DNA from: an uncultured Eubacteriales bacterium
GTDB lineage: Bacteria > Bacillota > Clostridia > Peptostreptococcales > Anaerovoracaceae
Direction: 5' to 3'
Assembly: GCA_900542565.1 (NCBI GenBank)
Contig: UQOC01000015.1
Span: 1-46,917 of the forward strand
DNA length: 46,917 bases
Under the pieces are notes generated by a model. That model had not been told where the DNA came from. It did no database searches and saw nothing but the letters and a program-made list of their open reading frames with translations. Shown piece after piece: positions 33,704 through 43,522 of the stretch. Numbering within the stretch: the stretch's first letter is position 1; each line of letters begins with the position of its first letter. A program made the translations under genes and the position numbers.

Positions 33704-36700
33704 TGTTATCCCCCCAAACTACAATACTACCCAATACCGGAGTATCCACATTTCGCATTGAGGTCAAAGTTTCGATGGCATTGTCCTTTCCTGCAGAGTT
33801 GTATTGTTTAAGCAATCGACGTGTATCTCCCGCAGGCGGATTGACCATGAACTTGCGCCCAAAATACAACGGAACAGACGGATTCTCTCCGTTGCATTCA
33901 TCCACATAGGACTGCCAAAGATCGAAGAACTCCTTAATCTCCGTTCGGATTTCATCTACATCGTCCTTTGCCTGCCCCTCGGAGCGTTCGTTAATTCCGG
34001 TCACCCGGTCTATGACAAACGCTTCGATTTTCTTTATTGTTTCCGCAAAGTACTCCTCATCGAAGTTAATGGCATCCTTATCTTCGCTCATTCCGGCCAT
34101 TTGGCGCATCATCGAAATAAGCACAGCATGTAAGGCCCGTTCACGTGCCGGACGAGAGAACGGAGTCGCTCCAGTCGGCTCTACAAAGCGATAGAAAGAT
34201 TCGTGGTAAGAGCGAAATCGTTCATAATGGGAGCGGTCGCGACTCTTTGTGGCATCGTACTGCACAAAGACTACACCGGGGAAGGAACGTCCCACTCGGC
34301 TGGAGGCCTGGATATATTCACTGGTAAGTTTGGGCTGTCCGATCATCAACATAACATTCAATCGTGCAACATCAATGCCAACGGAGATCATGTTTGTGGC
34401 AAGCAGCACATTAGAAGCATATCGCTTGGCGGCTTCATTTTCTTTGGAATACTCGATCTTTTCCAGCTTATCCAATGTCTCATTTAATTCCGTGGTGGAA
34501 ACACGGCTGGTAAGTTCGTCCGCACTGACGATAAGCCTTCTTCCCGTAAACATACGATTTGCCGTACGAATGATAAAATCCTTTACGTCATCGTCCACCA
34601 GAGTTGAAGCCTTGCCCAAATCCTTCAAGCTGTTAAAATATACCGTCAATGTCCACAGCTTGTCTTTAACCTCTTCCGGAAGATCCATGGTGTAAACCTT
34701 CTGCATAAGCGCAGCCATAGCACGGATTTCCATCATAGCCTTGGTTTTTCCGGAAGGCATAATACCTACATATTTACGTCCGTAAACACCCTTTTCGTAA
34801 TCAATTACAGACTCTTTTGCAAAGAAAGAGTCCTCCGCATCCAAGCCGGGAGCCGGGAACTGCACAACTTCACGATTATACAGCACGGAACACTGCTCTT
34901 TTGCTCTACGAATTGTAGCGGTGGAAGCAATGACTTTGGGATACACGCCCTTTTGACCGCAAATTGCGTCCACTGCGGTTTCATAAAGGCCAACCACCGT
35001 ACCCAATGCCCCCGAAATCAAGTGCAGCTCGTCCTGGATAATTAGTTCCGGAGTGCGATTATCTTTTCCGATGCCGAAGAAAGCACCAATTCGTCCGTCC
35101 CAAGGAAGCATAGCAAATTTGTCCACCGTACCAAACAACAATGTCGGAGGTGTTTCGTAAAGTTCGTCATCGATAATTTGAATAGGAAGTCTCTTGGTAA
35201 AAGCACAGTCTTCATGAGGGCAGAACATATAGAAATGTTTACCGCTCATGTTATAGCCCCATTCTCCAACCAGACGGCCATTTTTATCATCCTTGACCAT
35301 CTTTGTTCCGCACCACGGACACTTCAGCACTTGAAACTTATTATGACGTTCTTTTTCATTACGAACATAATATGGACTGCTCACACTCTGCAGCTTTCCC
35401 AAATGGTATTCCGCACTATTTGAACGCTCACCGGTTCCAACATTTTTGTTGGGAATATGCGATCCACCAATCCAGAGACCAATTGTGATCGGTTCTTTTC
35501 CTAGAGGGTAGGCAGGATATTTATGTCTCTTTTGGGCACAATCTTGTCTAATATACTCACAAGCACAAATCAGTGTCGCTGCACGGGTAAACTGCTGTGC
35601 CGCCAAAAGGCGGAGAGTATAACGCATAATAACAGCCGTGCCGTTGGAGTTTTTGGGGTGTGCCAGCTTGCGATAGAAAATTGTAAACGCAGTCAGTCCA
35701 AGGTATGCCTCGGTTTTACCGCCACCGGTAGGGAACCATATCAAATCAACGATACTCCGCTCCGGAGATTCATCATCAGTTATAGAGTTGACATCCATCA
35801 GTAAAAATGCTATCTGGAAAGGTCTCCATTTGCAATTGCTGTCGCTCTCCTGGCTGTAATCCATGCCATAAAGCCTGTCTGCAATTTCTTCGTCCCCCGG
35901 GTAACGATCGGCGTTGGTTTTGGCCATATCTCCCTGCATCGCAATATGAATTCTCTGCATAAACATTGCACGATTTGCCAACAGAAAGGCTTTGTACGCG
36001 TTGTCATTTTTTGCCAGAGTATCAATGCCAGCATACATTCTCTTATATGCGCGTTTACATTCACGGATATTATTGGCGGCAGCAGATACATATCTGGGAT
36101 CGAGTGTGTCAGCCACCTTTTCCAGACTATCAACCCAATTTTTATACAGGTCGACCAGGTTCCGCATGGATGCAAGTTTGGTAGTTCTGTCGGATGGATC
36201 CAGGTCGGACAAATACTTCATGGACAATTCTTCGTCTTTAATGAGGTCGTTCTGAGGCAAGGAAAAACTCATCGACGGAATCTCTATTATCGGTAAGAAA
36301 TCGCTCCATATAGCCCCAACTCCAGACGCATCGATTTCCCAGTCTACGGATGTACCCAAGCCGGTTCCGTATATTTTTTTGTGACGGTACAACAAATCCA
36401 GCGATTGTTCTTCTGAATCCATTGCGGTTACATCCGCATTGGGATTGCTTTCTACAAAAAAGAAATCATTATTCTCAGAGGATACTTTCATTTTGGCCTG
36501 GAAAATACAGCGATTTGCTTTCACGGGAGATTCCTTCCTGTCGTTCACCAACATAACGGTAATTGACCACAAATTATCTCCAATTTTCCGTCTCAAAGCC
36601 ACCAGCTTTGCATCAGTGCCATCCAGGTTGTGGTTGGCTTCGTCATCGGCATAATCCCCATGGCTAAAGTCAAGCACAAATTCCGGAATTTCATGCGGAA

Positions 36701-37403
36701 CTCGCACATACCCCATAGCACAGTAGTCAACAAAACGGTAGACTATTTTCTGAAGAATGTGGAATTCATTTTCCGGAATCGTATCGCGCTCAAAAATGCT
36801 ACGGGCTTCCTTGGCCGTTACGGAAGAAATCAGCCGCAGCGCATGGGTGTCCTTGTCATACACCATAATATGCGCCAATTCAGGCGGTACTGTATAGGTG
36901 TCAGGAGTATCCGGCAGATAGGGAATCATACAATCCGGAACTTTGGCATTTCGGTATGTGGCAAATGTCAAACTTCCCCTGACGATATTTGTATTTCCGC
37001 TTGCGATGAATGTAATACCCATGGACGAAGGCATGTACTGTGTAGCCATTCCGATTTCTTCGTCCAAGTTTTCATCGGCAGTTTCGTCAAATGCATAGGT
37101 TCTCTGTTTCTTTTGTTGAACGGGGTCGGCACCCGGATCTTCGACAGAAACCGAACCGGAGTTTTCTGCAGAATTATCAGATTCCTCCAATTCAACAGTC
37201 TCATCATTATCCTGGTTTACAGCATTTCCTTGTGGGAACAGAATACCAACGGAATAACGACTGGTAGGGGTGCTGGAAATAAGTTCATGCTCTCTGTCAG
37301 GCAAAGAAAACTCTGATCCGGGTCCTAAAAGTTCATCCCTAATTATACCGATATACTCTTCCCGGGCAGAAATCATTGTCTGTCTAATCTCACTGCCTGT
37401 CAC
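33696..37403 (-). CDS. drmA: DISARM helicase DrmA
   Basis: A 1,235-residue superfamily 2 helicase-like protein. Walker A is WFPTGGGKTEAYLGL (about 555), motif II is QDELHLISG (about 790), motif III SATIRRAKEQ follows, and the C-terminal RecA lobe has YIQASSRVGRSFPGVVF (about 1,035). A long N-terminal region with an acidic stretch (residues 70-115) precedes the motor; the insertion between Walker A and motif II includes a zinc-like CPWCGTKM. DrmA with DrmB forms the DISARM core. The start is GTG at 37403 with GGAGGT six bases upstream and a 4-base overlap with drmE, so the operon is tightly coupled. Confidence 0.94.
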   Translation of the reverse strand: MTGSEIRQTMISAREEYIGIIRDELLGPGSEFSLPDREHELISSTPTSRYSVGILFPQGNAVNQDNDETVELEESDNSAENSGSVSVEDPGADPVQQKKQRTYAFDETADENLDEEIGMATQYMPSSMGITFIASGNTNIVRGSLTFATYRNAKVPDCMIPYLPDTPDTYTVPPELAHIMVYDKDTHALRLISSVTAKEARSIFERDTIPENEFHILQKIVYRFVDYCAMGYVRVPHEIPEFVLDFSHGDYADDEANHNLDGTDAKLVALRRKIGDNLWSITVMLVNDRKESPVKANRCIFQAKMKVSSENNDFFFVESNPNADVTAMDSEEQSLDLLYRHKKIYGTGLGTSVDWEIDASGVGAIWSDFLPIIEIPSMSFSLPQNDLIKDEELSMKYLSDLDPSDRTTKLASMRNLVDLYKNWVDSLEKVADTLDPRYVSAAANNIRECKRAYKRMYAGIDTLAKNDNAYKAFLLANRAMFMQRIHIAMQGDMAKTNADRYPGDEEIADRLYGMDYSQESDSNCKWRPFQIAFLLMDVNSITDDESPERSIVDLIWFPTGGGKTEAYLGLTAFTIFYRKLAHPKNSNGTAVIMRYTLRLLAAQQFTRAATLICACEYIRQDCAQKRHKYPAYPLGKEPITIGLWIGGSHIPNKNVGTGERSNSAEYHLGKLQSVSSPYYVRNEKERHNKFQVLKCPWCGTKMVKDDKNGRLVGEWGYNMSGKHFYMFCPHEDCAFTKRLPIQIIDDELYETPPTLLFGTVDKFAMLPWDGRIGAFFGIGKDNRTPELIIQDELHLISGALGTVVGLYETAVDAICGQKGVYPKVIASTATIRRAKEQCSVLYNREVVQFPAPGLDAEDSFFAKESVIDYEKGVYGRKYVGIMPSGKTKAMMEIRAMAALMQKVYTMDLPEEVKDKLWTLTVYFNSLKDLGKASTLVDDDVKDFIIRTANRMFTGRRLIVSADELTSRVSTTELNETLDKLEKIEYSKENEAAKRYASNVLLATNMISVGIDVARLNVMLMIGQPKLTSEYIQASSRVGRSFPGVVFVQYDATKSRDRSHYERFRSYHESFYRFVEPTGATPFSRPARERALHAVLISMMRQMAGMSEDKDAINFDEEYFAETIKKIEAFVIDRVTGINERSEGQAKDDVDEIRTEIKEFFDLWQSYVDECNGENPSVPLYFGRKFMVNPPAGDTRRLLKQYNSAGKDNAIETLTSMRNVDTPVLGSIVVWGDNNV

Positions 37404-40033
37404 ATCAATACCTCCGCTTCTGTAATGGGTGTATTCACCAGATTGATGTTTATATTTACACTTTCGTCCAGTTCCGTAATATACTCAAGTTCCAGTGTTT
37501 CCGACAGACTGTCCACGTTGTCATATACGATGCTTAGAACGCTGCCTTCCTCAGGTATGTTGCCACTGAGTTTATCGTTGATAGCCTTTGCGATTAATTC
37601 GAGAATCTTTCGACGGTCGTGACGCACCGCTCCACACGCCTCAAAAAAGCCATGAGTATCTGCCAGCAGATGAGGATCCTGTGTTACGATTGCAATATAC
37701 TCCATGGTATGTTCTTTACGGGGGCCAACAATGTGACTGTCATTTATGAGCCATTGCCGAATAGTGACCTCCTGCATAGAGCTTCCGGCCTCTCTCATTT
37801 TCTGCGCAACCTTTCGATAAGTAAAGCCATTGGTTTCCTTATACTCCCGCAAGGCTTCTTTCCAATATTGAGACTTTTCGTAAGCCTCAATTGCGCCTTG
37901 CCCCAAACGCCCATCGCGGAGCAGACGCTCATAGATGAAGTCAACAATATTCTTGGTGTAATCATCACGCTTAACAAACACCAGCACATCTCCGGGTCGC
38001 AATTGCTCCGGGGACTTTTCAATCACATTTCCTGCCATACTGTCAAAGACAACCGCAGAATAATACTTGGAGAAGAATATTTGCTCTCCCGAAACGAAAG
38101 TGCCTACATGTTTAACTTCGGACACCGTGACATAAACGCCTCCCGCACTGCTGCTCTGTGCCAATTTGCGAACATCAAATGTATTAAAGGCTTCGATATA
38201 TTCGTCCAGGGCGGAGAACTGCTGTACTTCCTCTTCCATCTGCATTTCCGGAGAAGAGTCATCCTCCTCTGGCTCGTCTGCCATATGGGTGGCACCGATT
38301 CTTCGATTCAACTTTCGCTCGTACTTTGCGAATTTCTTTCGTCGGAATGTAAATACCTTTTCCTCACATCCATATAGAAGGACATCGACGTTACGTGCAG
38401 CCAAACATTGTAACGGATCAAACCGCTTATTATTCAGTTCTCCGACACATAAAACCGCATCGTATTTTTTCCGGCTATCGAAACGATTTGCCGTTACACA
38501 AATTACATTTTCATCAGAAAAGTACTCAGGGTATACCATGCGAAGTAAGTCGGCATAATATGCCTTTGGTACAATGATTGCAACCTTGCCGAGTTTATGT
38601 TCGTTCAAGTATTCCCTCAGGGCATTTGCCTTTGGGCAGATTTTCAATCGTTCACGATATTTTCGTTCCAGTGCATCCGCCACAACCATACACAGTTCTT
38701 GCATAGACCCAGCTTGATCCGCAATATCCCATAATTCCTGAATGCGTCCGTAGGGTGAAGTAACCGCTTTGTTAATCTGTCCGTTACAAATGGCATTTTC
38801 CATTATTTCTAACGGAAAAACTGCGGAATTAAGAAGATTCAGCAGGCCATGTGCAGCCACCACGAAGTCGTCTTTGACTGCATCATTCCAATTGGACTGT
38901 TTTATGACAAAAATCGCATTTTTTATGGTTTTGTATTCATCCCAACTCCAACCTTCACCTACGGGAATTGCCGTAACAGTATTGTGTATCACATTCATAA
39001 TCTGCCGGTGGAGTTCTTCGGTAAGCGGGTTGTCATTGCGAATCATTTGATTGCTTTTGGATAGCATGGTTTTTGTACAAGCAAATACGGAAGCACCCTC
39101 ATACATCTCCAAGATATGTTCACCCATCCCGGCTTTGATTGGGGATGTAACATGAACGAAACGCAGTACTTTTCTTCGAAGCAAATCGGCAAGTTCAGAC
39201 CCGTTCTCGGTTATAGACGCGCCACCGACGACCAATAGACCTACTACTTTATTTCCGTTTCTATCCAGAACCAAATCCCGTGCCGTTGAAATTTTACCGG
39301 TTACTTTCAAAACCGGTTCCGCTTTTGTCGGATTCAGACCGAACTGATACTCTTCACCACTACCGGTATAATACGCCGCCGGAATAATGTCCAACAAACC
39401 AACTTCTTTGCCTTCGCCATATACGATGCAGACTTGTTTGTAGATCTCGCCAAATGAGTTGCGATCAGCCACAATAACGATTGAAACATCGATCTGCGTA
39501 GGGATTTCTTGAATATCCACATCAAATGCAAAAGCCAAAAAATCCTCACGATTTGTTTTTTTCTTTCTAATACCGCGTCCGTCAGTAATCTGCGACTCGC
39601 CGTAGTAAGGCTTTATCAGGTGTTTATTCTTCTCCAGGGGAAGGTAACTGATCGTTTTCCCGTTTTTTCCTTTTCCGTCCTGCTCAATCACCATGCAAAG
39701 CCGACCGTATTCAATGCTGGTACCTTTCCAGCGATACCTCTGACCATTATACATAACCATATCGTCTATCTGTAGAGCAGAGATAATATCGTCATTTGTA
39801 GACAGATTATAGGATAGACACCCCAGAGCGACGGCAACAACGGAAATAACATCAAAGCACAGAGATCCTGTATGAAGAGCAAAATTGACCGTTCGCTCCT
39901 TTGATACCAATGAATCGGCAAAAAAAGACAGATATTTTTCAATGATTGCTTCCTTCGATATCAGCGCATCACCATAATAAATATCGCACTTTTTCAGAAT
40001 AGCATTTGCCAGTTTTTCTGCCGTCACGGTCAT
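37400..40033 (-). CDS. drmE: DISARM class 2 protein DrmE
   Basis: An 877-residue protein in the position and size range of DrmE, the protein that marks class 2 DISARM. No complete nucleotidase or helicase motif set is visible. The middle (about 500-620) has a degenerate helicase/Rossmann-like layout (VAIIVPKAYYADLLRMVYPE, DVLLYGCEEKVFTF). An acidic insertion (EPEEDDSSPEMQMEEE) follows, and the C-terminus has a VTIRQWL-type helix pair. The start MTVTAEKLANA at 40033 is used because GGAGGTG lies just upstream and the preceding gene stops 10 bases before it; the longer frame to 40105 overlaps the methyltransferase. The assignment rests on context more than on motifs. Confidence 0.78.
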   Translation of the reverse strand: MTVTAEKLANAILKKCDIYYGDALISKEAIIEKYLSFFADSLVSKERTVNFALHTGSLCFDVISVVAVALGCLSYNLSTNDDIISALQIDDMVMYNGQRYRWKGTSIEYGRLCMVIEQDGKGKNGKTISYLPLEKNKHLIKPYYGESQITDGRGIRKKKTNREDFLAFAFDVDIQEIPTQIDVSIVIVADRNSFGEIYKQVCIVYGEGKEVGLLDIIPAAYYTGSGEEYQFGLNPTKAEPVLKVTGKISTARDLVLDRNGNKVVGLLVVGGASITENGSELADLLRRKVLRFVHVTSPIKAGMGEHILEMYEGASVFACTKTMLSKSNQMIRNDNPLTEELHRQIMNVIHNTVTAIPVGEGWSWDEYKTIKNAIFVIKQSNWNDAVKDDFVVAAHGLLNLLNSAVFPLEIMENAICNGQINKAVTSPYGRIQELWDIADQAGSMQELCMVVADALERKYRERLKICPKANALREYLNEHKLGKVAIIVPKAYYADLLRMVYPEYFSDENVICVTANRFDSRKKYDAVLCVGELNNKRFDPLQCLAARNVDVLLYGCEEKVFTFRRKKFAKYERKLNRRIGATHMADEPEEDDSSPEMQMEEEVQQFSALDEYIEAFNTFDVRKLAQSSSAGGVYVTVSEVKHVGTFVSGEQIFFSKYYSAVVFDSMAGNVIEKSPEQLRPGDVLVFVKRDDYTKNIVDFIYERLLRDGRLGQGAIEAYEKSQYWKEALREYKETNGFTYRKVAQKMREAGSSMQEVTIRQWLINDSHIVGPRKEHTMEYIAIVTQDPHLLADTHGFFEACGAVRHDRRKILELIAKAINDKLSGNIPEEGSVLSIVYDNVDSLSETLELEYITELDESVNININLVNTPITEAEVLM

Positions 40034-40043
40034 ACACCTCCGT

Positions 40044-41591
40044 TTACGGTTCTTCTCCGTGTAAGATAGCCAAACAATCAAGCATAAACCGTGCCATCTC
40101 CTCAATTACCGGAATTGTGACGGAGTTGCCAAACTGCTTGTACTGTTGGACTGCCGGAATTCCCTCGGGGAATGAAAACTCGTCCTCCCCCTCAGCGTTT
40201 ACGAATCCATAGTTTATAAAGCCTTGAAGTTTCCCCCACTCGGTGGGAGTCATAACACGAATGCCTTTATCGTTGAGAGGGGTTTTCTTCCCTTTAATAA
40301 TCTGTCCTGCAATGCCTTCTTTGGGATCGTATATCAAATTACGTTCACGGCCCGAACCTCCTGTTGCCAACAATGTGTTGGCTATAGGTCTCTCAATTCC
40401 TTCCGCATTTACAATCCGATAACCAAATCCGTAGCCTTTTCCTTCTTGACGCTCTCGATGCTTGACGAGTGTCTCCAAATATCCCGATGCCATATAATAC
40501 CTTGCCGGAACATCATGCTCCAACAAATCATTCAAATCATGATATAGCTCAACCGCTCGGGTACAAGGCATTTCCGTTGGCAGCATAGCCAGTCTCTCCG
40601 GGGCAAAACGCTCCGTATCAAAGCCGATTATATATGTACGAGGGCGATTTTGCGGAACGCCAAAGTCGCGGGAGTTGCGAATAAAGGATTTCGGCACATA
40701 TTTGAGTGTCCCGTCCGCTTCTTTTGTGACACCAATTACATGGTACCCCAAATCATTTACAAGCGTTTCGATGATGGTTTTGAATGTTCGCCCTTCGTCG
40801 TGAGAAACCAAACGATCTACATTTTCCAAAAACAATGCAAATGGTCTGGTTCTCCTAATAATGTCGGAGATATGAAAAAAAATCTTTCCCTTTTCTTCGT
40901 TCTCAAATCCTTCCTGCAACCCGACCCGGCTGAATGTCTGGCAGGGGAATCCGGCCAAAAGCACTCCATATTCCGTGTTTTCCACCTGCTGTTTAAATTC
41001 ATCGCCAGTCAAATCGTTTTCGGGATTGTCCCCATATAAATGTTGGTATGTTCTGCAAGCGTACTTGTCAATTTCCGAAGAAAGTACATTCACAAACTGC
41101 CCTGTAAGCTCAAAGCCACGACGAATGCCGCCGATGCCGGCACAAAGGTCAATTGTTCTATACGGTTGAACAGGGAAAACTCGCAGCTCATCCAAAACTA
41201 CGGAAACGCAGTATTCCGGTTCTTTTTGTATTTCATGCCCCCAAAATCGCAGAACAGTCCAACCTTGTTCCTGTAGTCGTGCCGTTACCTCAATATCTCT
41301 CTGCATATTGCGTTCGATTTTGGGAATCCAAAAATCACGATTGCTTTTTATTTCATTTTGTGCCTGCTCCCAGTTATATCCGTGCCAAAAATCTCCGTCA
41401 CAGAATATCGCGATTTTCCGAGCAAGAAATGCAATATCCGGTTTTCCAAAAATCGTCTTATTGTTTCTCGTAAATGTAGTAAGTCCCTGGCGAACAAGCT
41501 CCTCGCACAGAAGTTTCTCCAGCGCGGTATCACTATTGCGCACCCGGCTCATATTTTTATGTATTTGCTCTTTACTCTTTTTGCGAGCCAT
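40044..41591 (-). CDS. Vsr-like endonuclease fused to a cytosine-5 DNA methyltransferase (DrmMII-type)
   Basis: A 515-residue two-domain protein. Residues 1-140 match very-short-patch-repair (Vsr) endonucleases: MSRVRNSDTALEKLL, KPDIAFLARKIAIFCDGDFWHG with Asp52 and His70, and a WTVLRFWGHEI ending. Residues 145-510 are a complete C5 methyltransferase: motif I DLCAGIGGIRRGFE, motif IV GFPCQTFSRVG (catalytic Cys217), motif VI ENVDRL, motif VIII QNRPRTYIIGF, motif X QFGNSVTIPV. The ATG at 41591 is preferred over a TTG at 41606 because GGAGAG lies seven bases upstream. In DISARM the methylase marks host DNA as self. The fused nuclease could repair deamination mismatches at methylated sites or serve as a cutting module. 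Confidence 0.93.
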   Translation of the reverse strand: MARKKSKEQIHKNMSRVRNSDTALEKLLCEELVRQGLTTFTRNNKTIFGKPDIAFLARKIAIFCDGDFWHGYNWEQAQNEIKSNRDFWIPKIERNMQRDIEVTARLQEQGWTVLRFWGHEIQKEPEYCVSVVLDELRVFPVQPYRTIDLCAGIGGIRRGFELTGQFVNVLSSEIDKYACRTYQHLYGDNPENDLTGDEFKQQVENTEYGVLLAGFPCQTFSRVGLQEGFENEEKGKIFFHISDIIRRTRPFALFLENVDRLVSHDEGRTFKTIIETLVNDLGYHVIGVTKEADGTLKYVPKSFIRNSRDFGVPQNRPRTYIIGFDTERFAPERLAMLPTEMPCTRAVELYHDLNDLLEHDVPARYYMASGYLETLVKHRERQEGKGYGFGYRIVNAEGIERPIANTLLATGGSGRERNLIYDPKEGIAGQIIKGKKTPLNDKGIRVMTPTEWGKLQGFINYGFVNAEGEDEFSFPEGIPAVQQYKQFGNSVTIPVIEEMARFMLDCLAILHGEEP

Positions 41592-41674
41592 TGTGCATCT
41601 CTCCAACCTTCAAGATATAGGCCGATAAACCGCGAAGCATTCGATATTAGCTACAGAATATCAGCCTTGTTGTT

Positions 41675-42589
41675 CTATAAAACAGGCTTCTTTTCTCCAT
41701 GCCATGTGGCAGTTTTGCAGTCCCACTGCATGAAAAACTCCCCTTCGGAAAGAATTGCATTCCAAGCGGGGCGCAGGAAACGATCAATGCATACCATAAC
41801 TTCTTCCAGAGGTAGCTCCGTCATTTTCAGGCGGCGCAGATACTGCCTCCAGCGAACTTGGATGTCCTTGTTACCTGCCAAGGCGATTACGCGGTCAAAG
41901 CTGTCCCGCTCGTATGCCGTTCCCCGGTTTTGCAGGGTTTCGAAAATCGCCTGCCGGAGTGCCCAGCCATCGAAATCGAAGATGCTGGACAGATAGTGAA
42001 TATCATAGATATCCTTCATGCGGCTGGTCAGTTCCAAACGCTGAAGTAGCGCGTCAAATTTTTCTGCAATAGTGCTTTCCAGAGAGTAGGTCAGCACCTC
42101 CGGAGCGCCAAAGCCATCCAGCTGAACGGGGATTGTCCTCTTGCGGGGCACGGGCATAATTATGTCACCCACACCGAAATCCACATCAAAAGGAGTCCGG
42201 GTATTTTTAATTTGACCTACCAGCTGGAAACTGACGCCGGTATACTTCCGCTGGGGAGAAATAGTTTCAAATCCCCTGGAAGTAAATGTAATAAAATCGT
42301 TGCCGCTGTCCACGGAGATAATCTCATCCACCATGCGTTTGATGTCCTCAATCCTTCCGGGGAATTGTTGTAGCAGAAAATCGATATCAACGGTAGCCCG
42401 GCTCTCAAAATTGGTCAGCGTGTAAATGAAGAGGCCACCCTTAAGCACCAGGTTTTCCGCATAACGGGAGGCAGCCAGCCGCCGCAGAAATTCTTCCTGG
42501 CAGAACAGCTGTAAATGCAGCTGGAAGGGCTTGCCTGTTTCTTTTGCTTTGTTTTTCAGCCGTGCAATGACGGATGCGCCCATATCCAT
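41675..42589 (-). CDS. abiEii: AbiEii nucleotidyltransferase toxin
   Basis: A 304-residue AbiEii/type IV toxin-antitoxin nucleotidyltransferase. The polymerase-beta-type motif is GGLFIYTLTNFESRATVDIDFL (two acidic residues in DID), and further on AEKFDALLQRLELTSRMKDIYDI carries the usual invariant Lys and Arg. Members block growth on phage infection unless held back by AbiEi. The ATG at 42589 overlaps the AbiEi stop as TAATG and has AGGAGTG upstream; a GTG nine bases earlier is possible. It ends 84 bases before the methyltransferase gene. Confidence 0.92.
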   Translation of the reverse strand: MDMGASVIARLKNKAKETGKPFQLHLQLFCQEEFLRRLAASRYAENLVLKGGLFIYTLTNFESRATVDIDFLLQQFPGRIEDIKRMVDEIISVDSGNDFITFTSRGFETISPQRKYTGVSFQLVGQIKNTRTPFDVDFGVGDIIMPVPRKRTIPVQLDGFGAPEVLTYSLESTIAEKFDALLQRLELTSRMKDIYDIHYLSSIFDFDGWALRQAIFETLQNRGTAYERDSFDRVIALAGNKDIQVRWRQYLRRLKMTELPLEEVMVCIDRFLRPAWNAILSEGEFFMQWDCKTATWHGEKKPVL

Positions 42590-43191
42590 TACAGCCACAC
42601 TCCTATCCGATCTTTCACCTTTTTCAGAACTCTACGTTTTTCGGCATATTCCAGCAGCTTGGGTACATTCTTTTTCGTATCTGCTACATAGCTCTGGATT
42701 GCTTTGTTGTAGGTCTCTCTGTCCATTTTGTTTTCATAAAAAATGCATTCGCAAATCAACCGATCCCGATCAAATATTTGCATGGTGCAGTCGCCGTAAT
42801 CTGCGGTTGTAACGCCAAAGGCCAAAAATTCCTTTTTCATGTAGTACGGCTGCACAAAGGGATAGTCCAGCTTGAAACGGGATTTGGATGTATCCCGGTC
42901 GACTGCAATGTTCCATTCCAGGGGCGTCCGGTCAGAATAGCGGTAATAGAACAGGGCCGTGTACATGCACAGCACACCATCCGGGAACAGTTGAGCAATT
43001 TGTGCCGCCTCGGATATGAGTTCATTCGTTTTGCAAAGGCTGTAATAACCTTGCTTGATTCTCTCTATAATTTGCTCATCAACCATTTTCCGAATAGCAT
43101 AGGTGTTATAGCCGAGGGCTGCGAGATCAGATGTGCGGAATATGCCTCCGCATTCGTCTGCCAGCTTTTCAATGATTTCTTTGTCGGCCAT
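42589..43191 (-). CDS. abiEi: AbiEi antitoxin
   Basis: A 200-residue protein with the N-terminal winged helix typical of AbiEi (GGIFRTSDLAALGYNTYAIR, then VDEQIIERIKQGYYSL) and the longer C-terminal antitoxin domain. AbiEi represses its own operon and keeps AbiEii in check. The ATG at 43191 is used; a GTG at 43212 would add seven residues, and neither has a strong Shine-Dalgarno. A very good promoter lies 55-80 bases upstream. Confidence 0.88.
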   Translation of the reverse strand: MADKEIIEKLADECGGIFRTSDLAALGYNTYAIRKMVDEQIIERIKQGYYSLCKTNELISEAAQIAQLFPDGVLCMYTALFYYRYSDRTPLEWNIAVDRDTSKSRFKLDYPFVQPYYMKKEFLAFGVTTADYGDCTMQIFDRDRLICECIFYENKMDRETYNKAIQSYVADTKKNVPKLLEYAEKRRVLKKVKDRIGVWL

Positions 43192-43245
43192 GTTTTCACC
43201 AACTTTCCGCACAAACTCATCTTGTGATGTAACTTCGCAAATCTA

Positions 43246-43274
43246 ATTATACGCACATTTCTCAAAAAAGTCAA
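43246..43274 (-). promoter_or_regulatory. Sigma-A promoter of the defence cluster
   Basis: On the minus strand TTGACT (43,269-43,274), a 17-base spacer and a perfect TATAAT (43,246-43,251). It would drive abiEi-abiEii; no terminator was seen between abiEii and the methyltransferase gene, so it may also feed the DISARM genes. Confidence 0.78.
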
Positions 43275-43424
43275 TGTGGCGAGGATACTTTCGCACACTG
43301 AACGTCAAATGTTTTGCTGAAATTTCGCGTGAACCTGTGAGCTTTTCCGTATCGTTTGGCAAATCACCGCTTGTAAATCACTTGCGCTACCGAGTATTTC
43401 TCGTTTTTGGGGTATCCCCTCTTG

Positions 43425-43514
43425 CTAATTCTGCGAAAATTTGCGCGAAGCCCCACGCCGGTCTTCATACAAATAGAGCGTAGGGATTTTGCCTCCCCCT
43501 TGGGGCCACCGCAT
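43425..43514 (-). CDS. Possible 29-residue peptide
   Basis: A short frame beginning ATG at 43514 eight bases after the stop of the upstream gene: MRWPQGGGKIPTLYLYEDRR and then GASRKFSQN. It has no good Shine-Dalgarno. It sits between the zinc-knuckle gene and the AbiE promoter in a stretch otherwise free of genes (43,192-43,522). Charge pattern and the KFSQN end look protein-like, but this may be chance or a gene remnant. Confidence 0.25.
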   Translation of the reverse strand: MRWPQGGGKIPTLYLYEDRRGASRKFSQN

Positions 43515-43522
43515 GACAGCAA

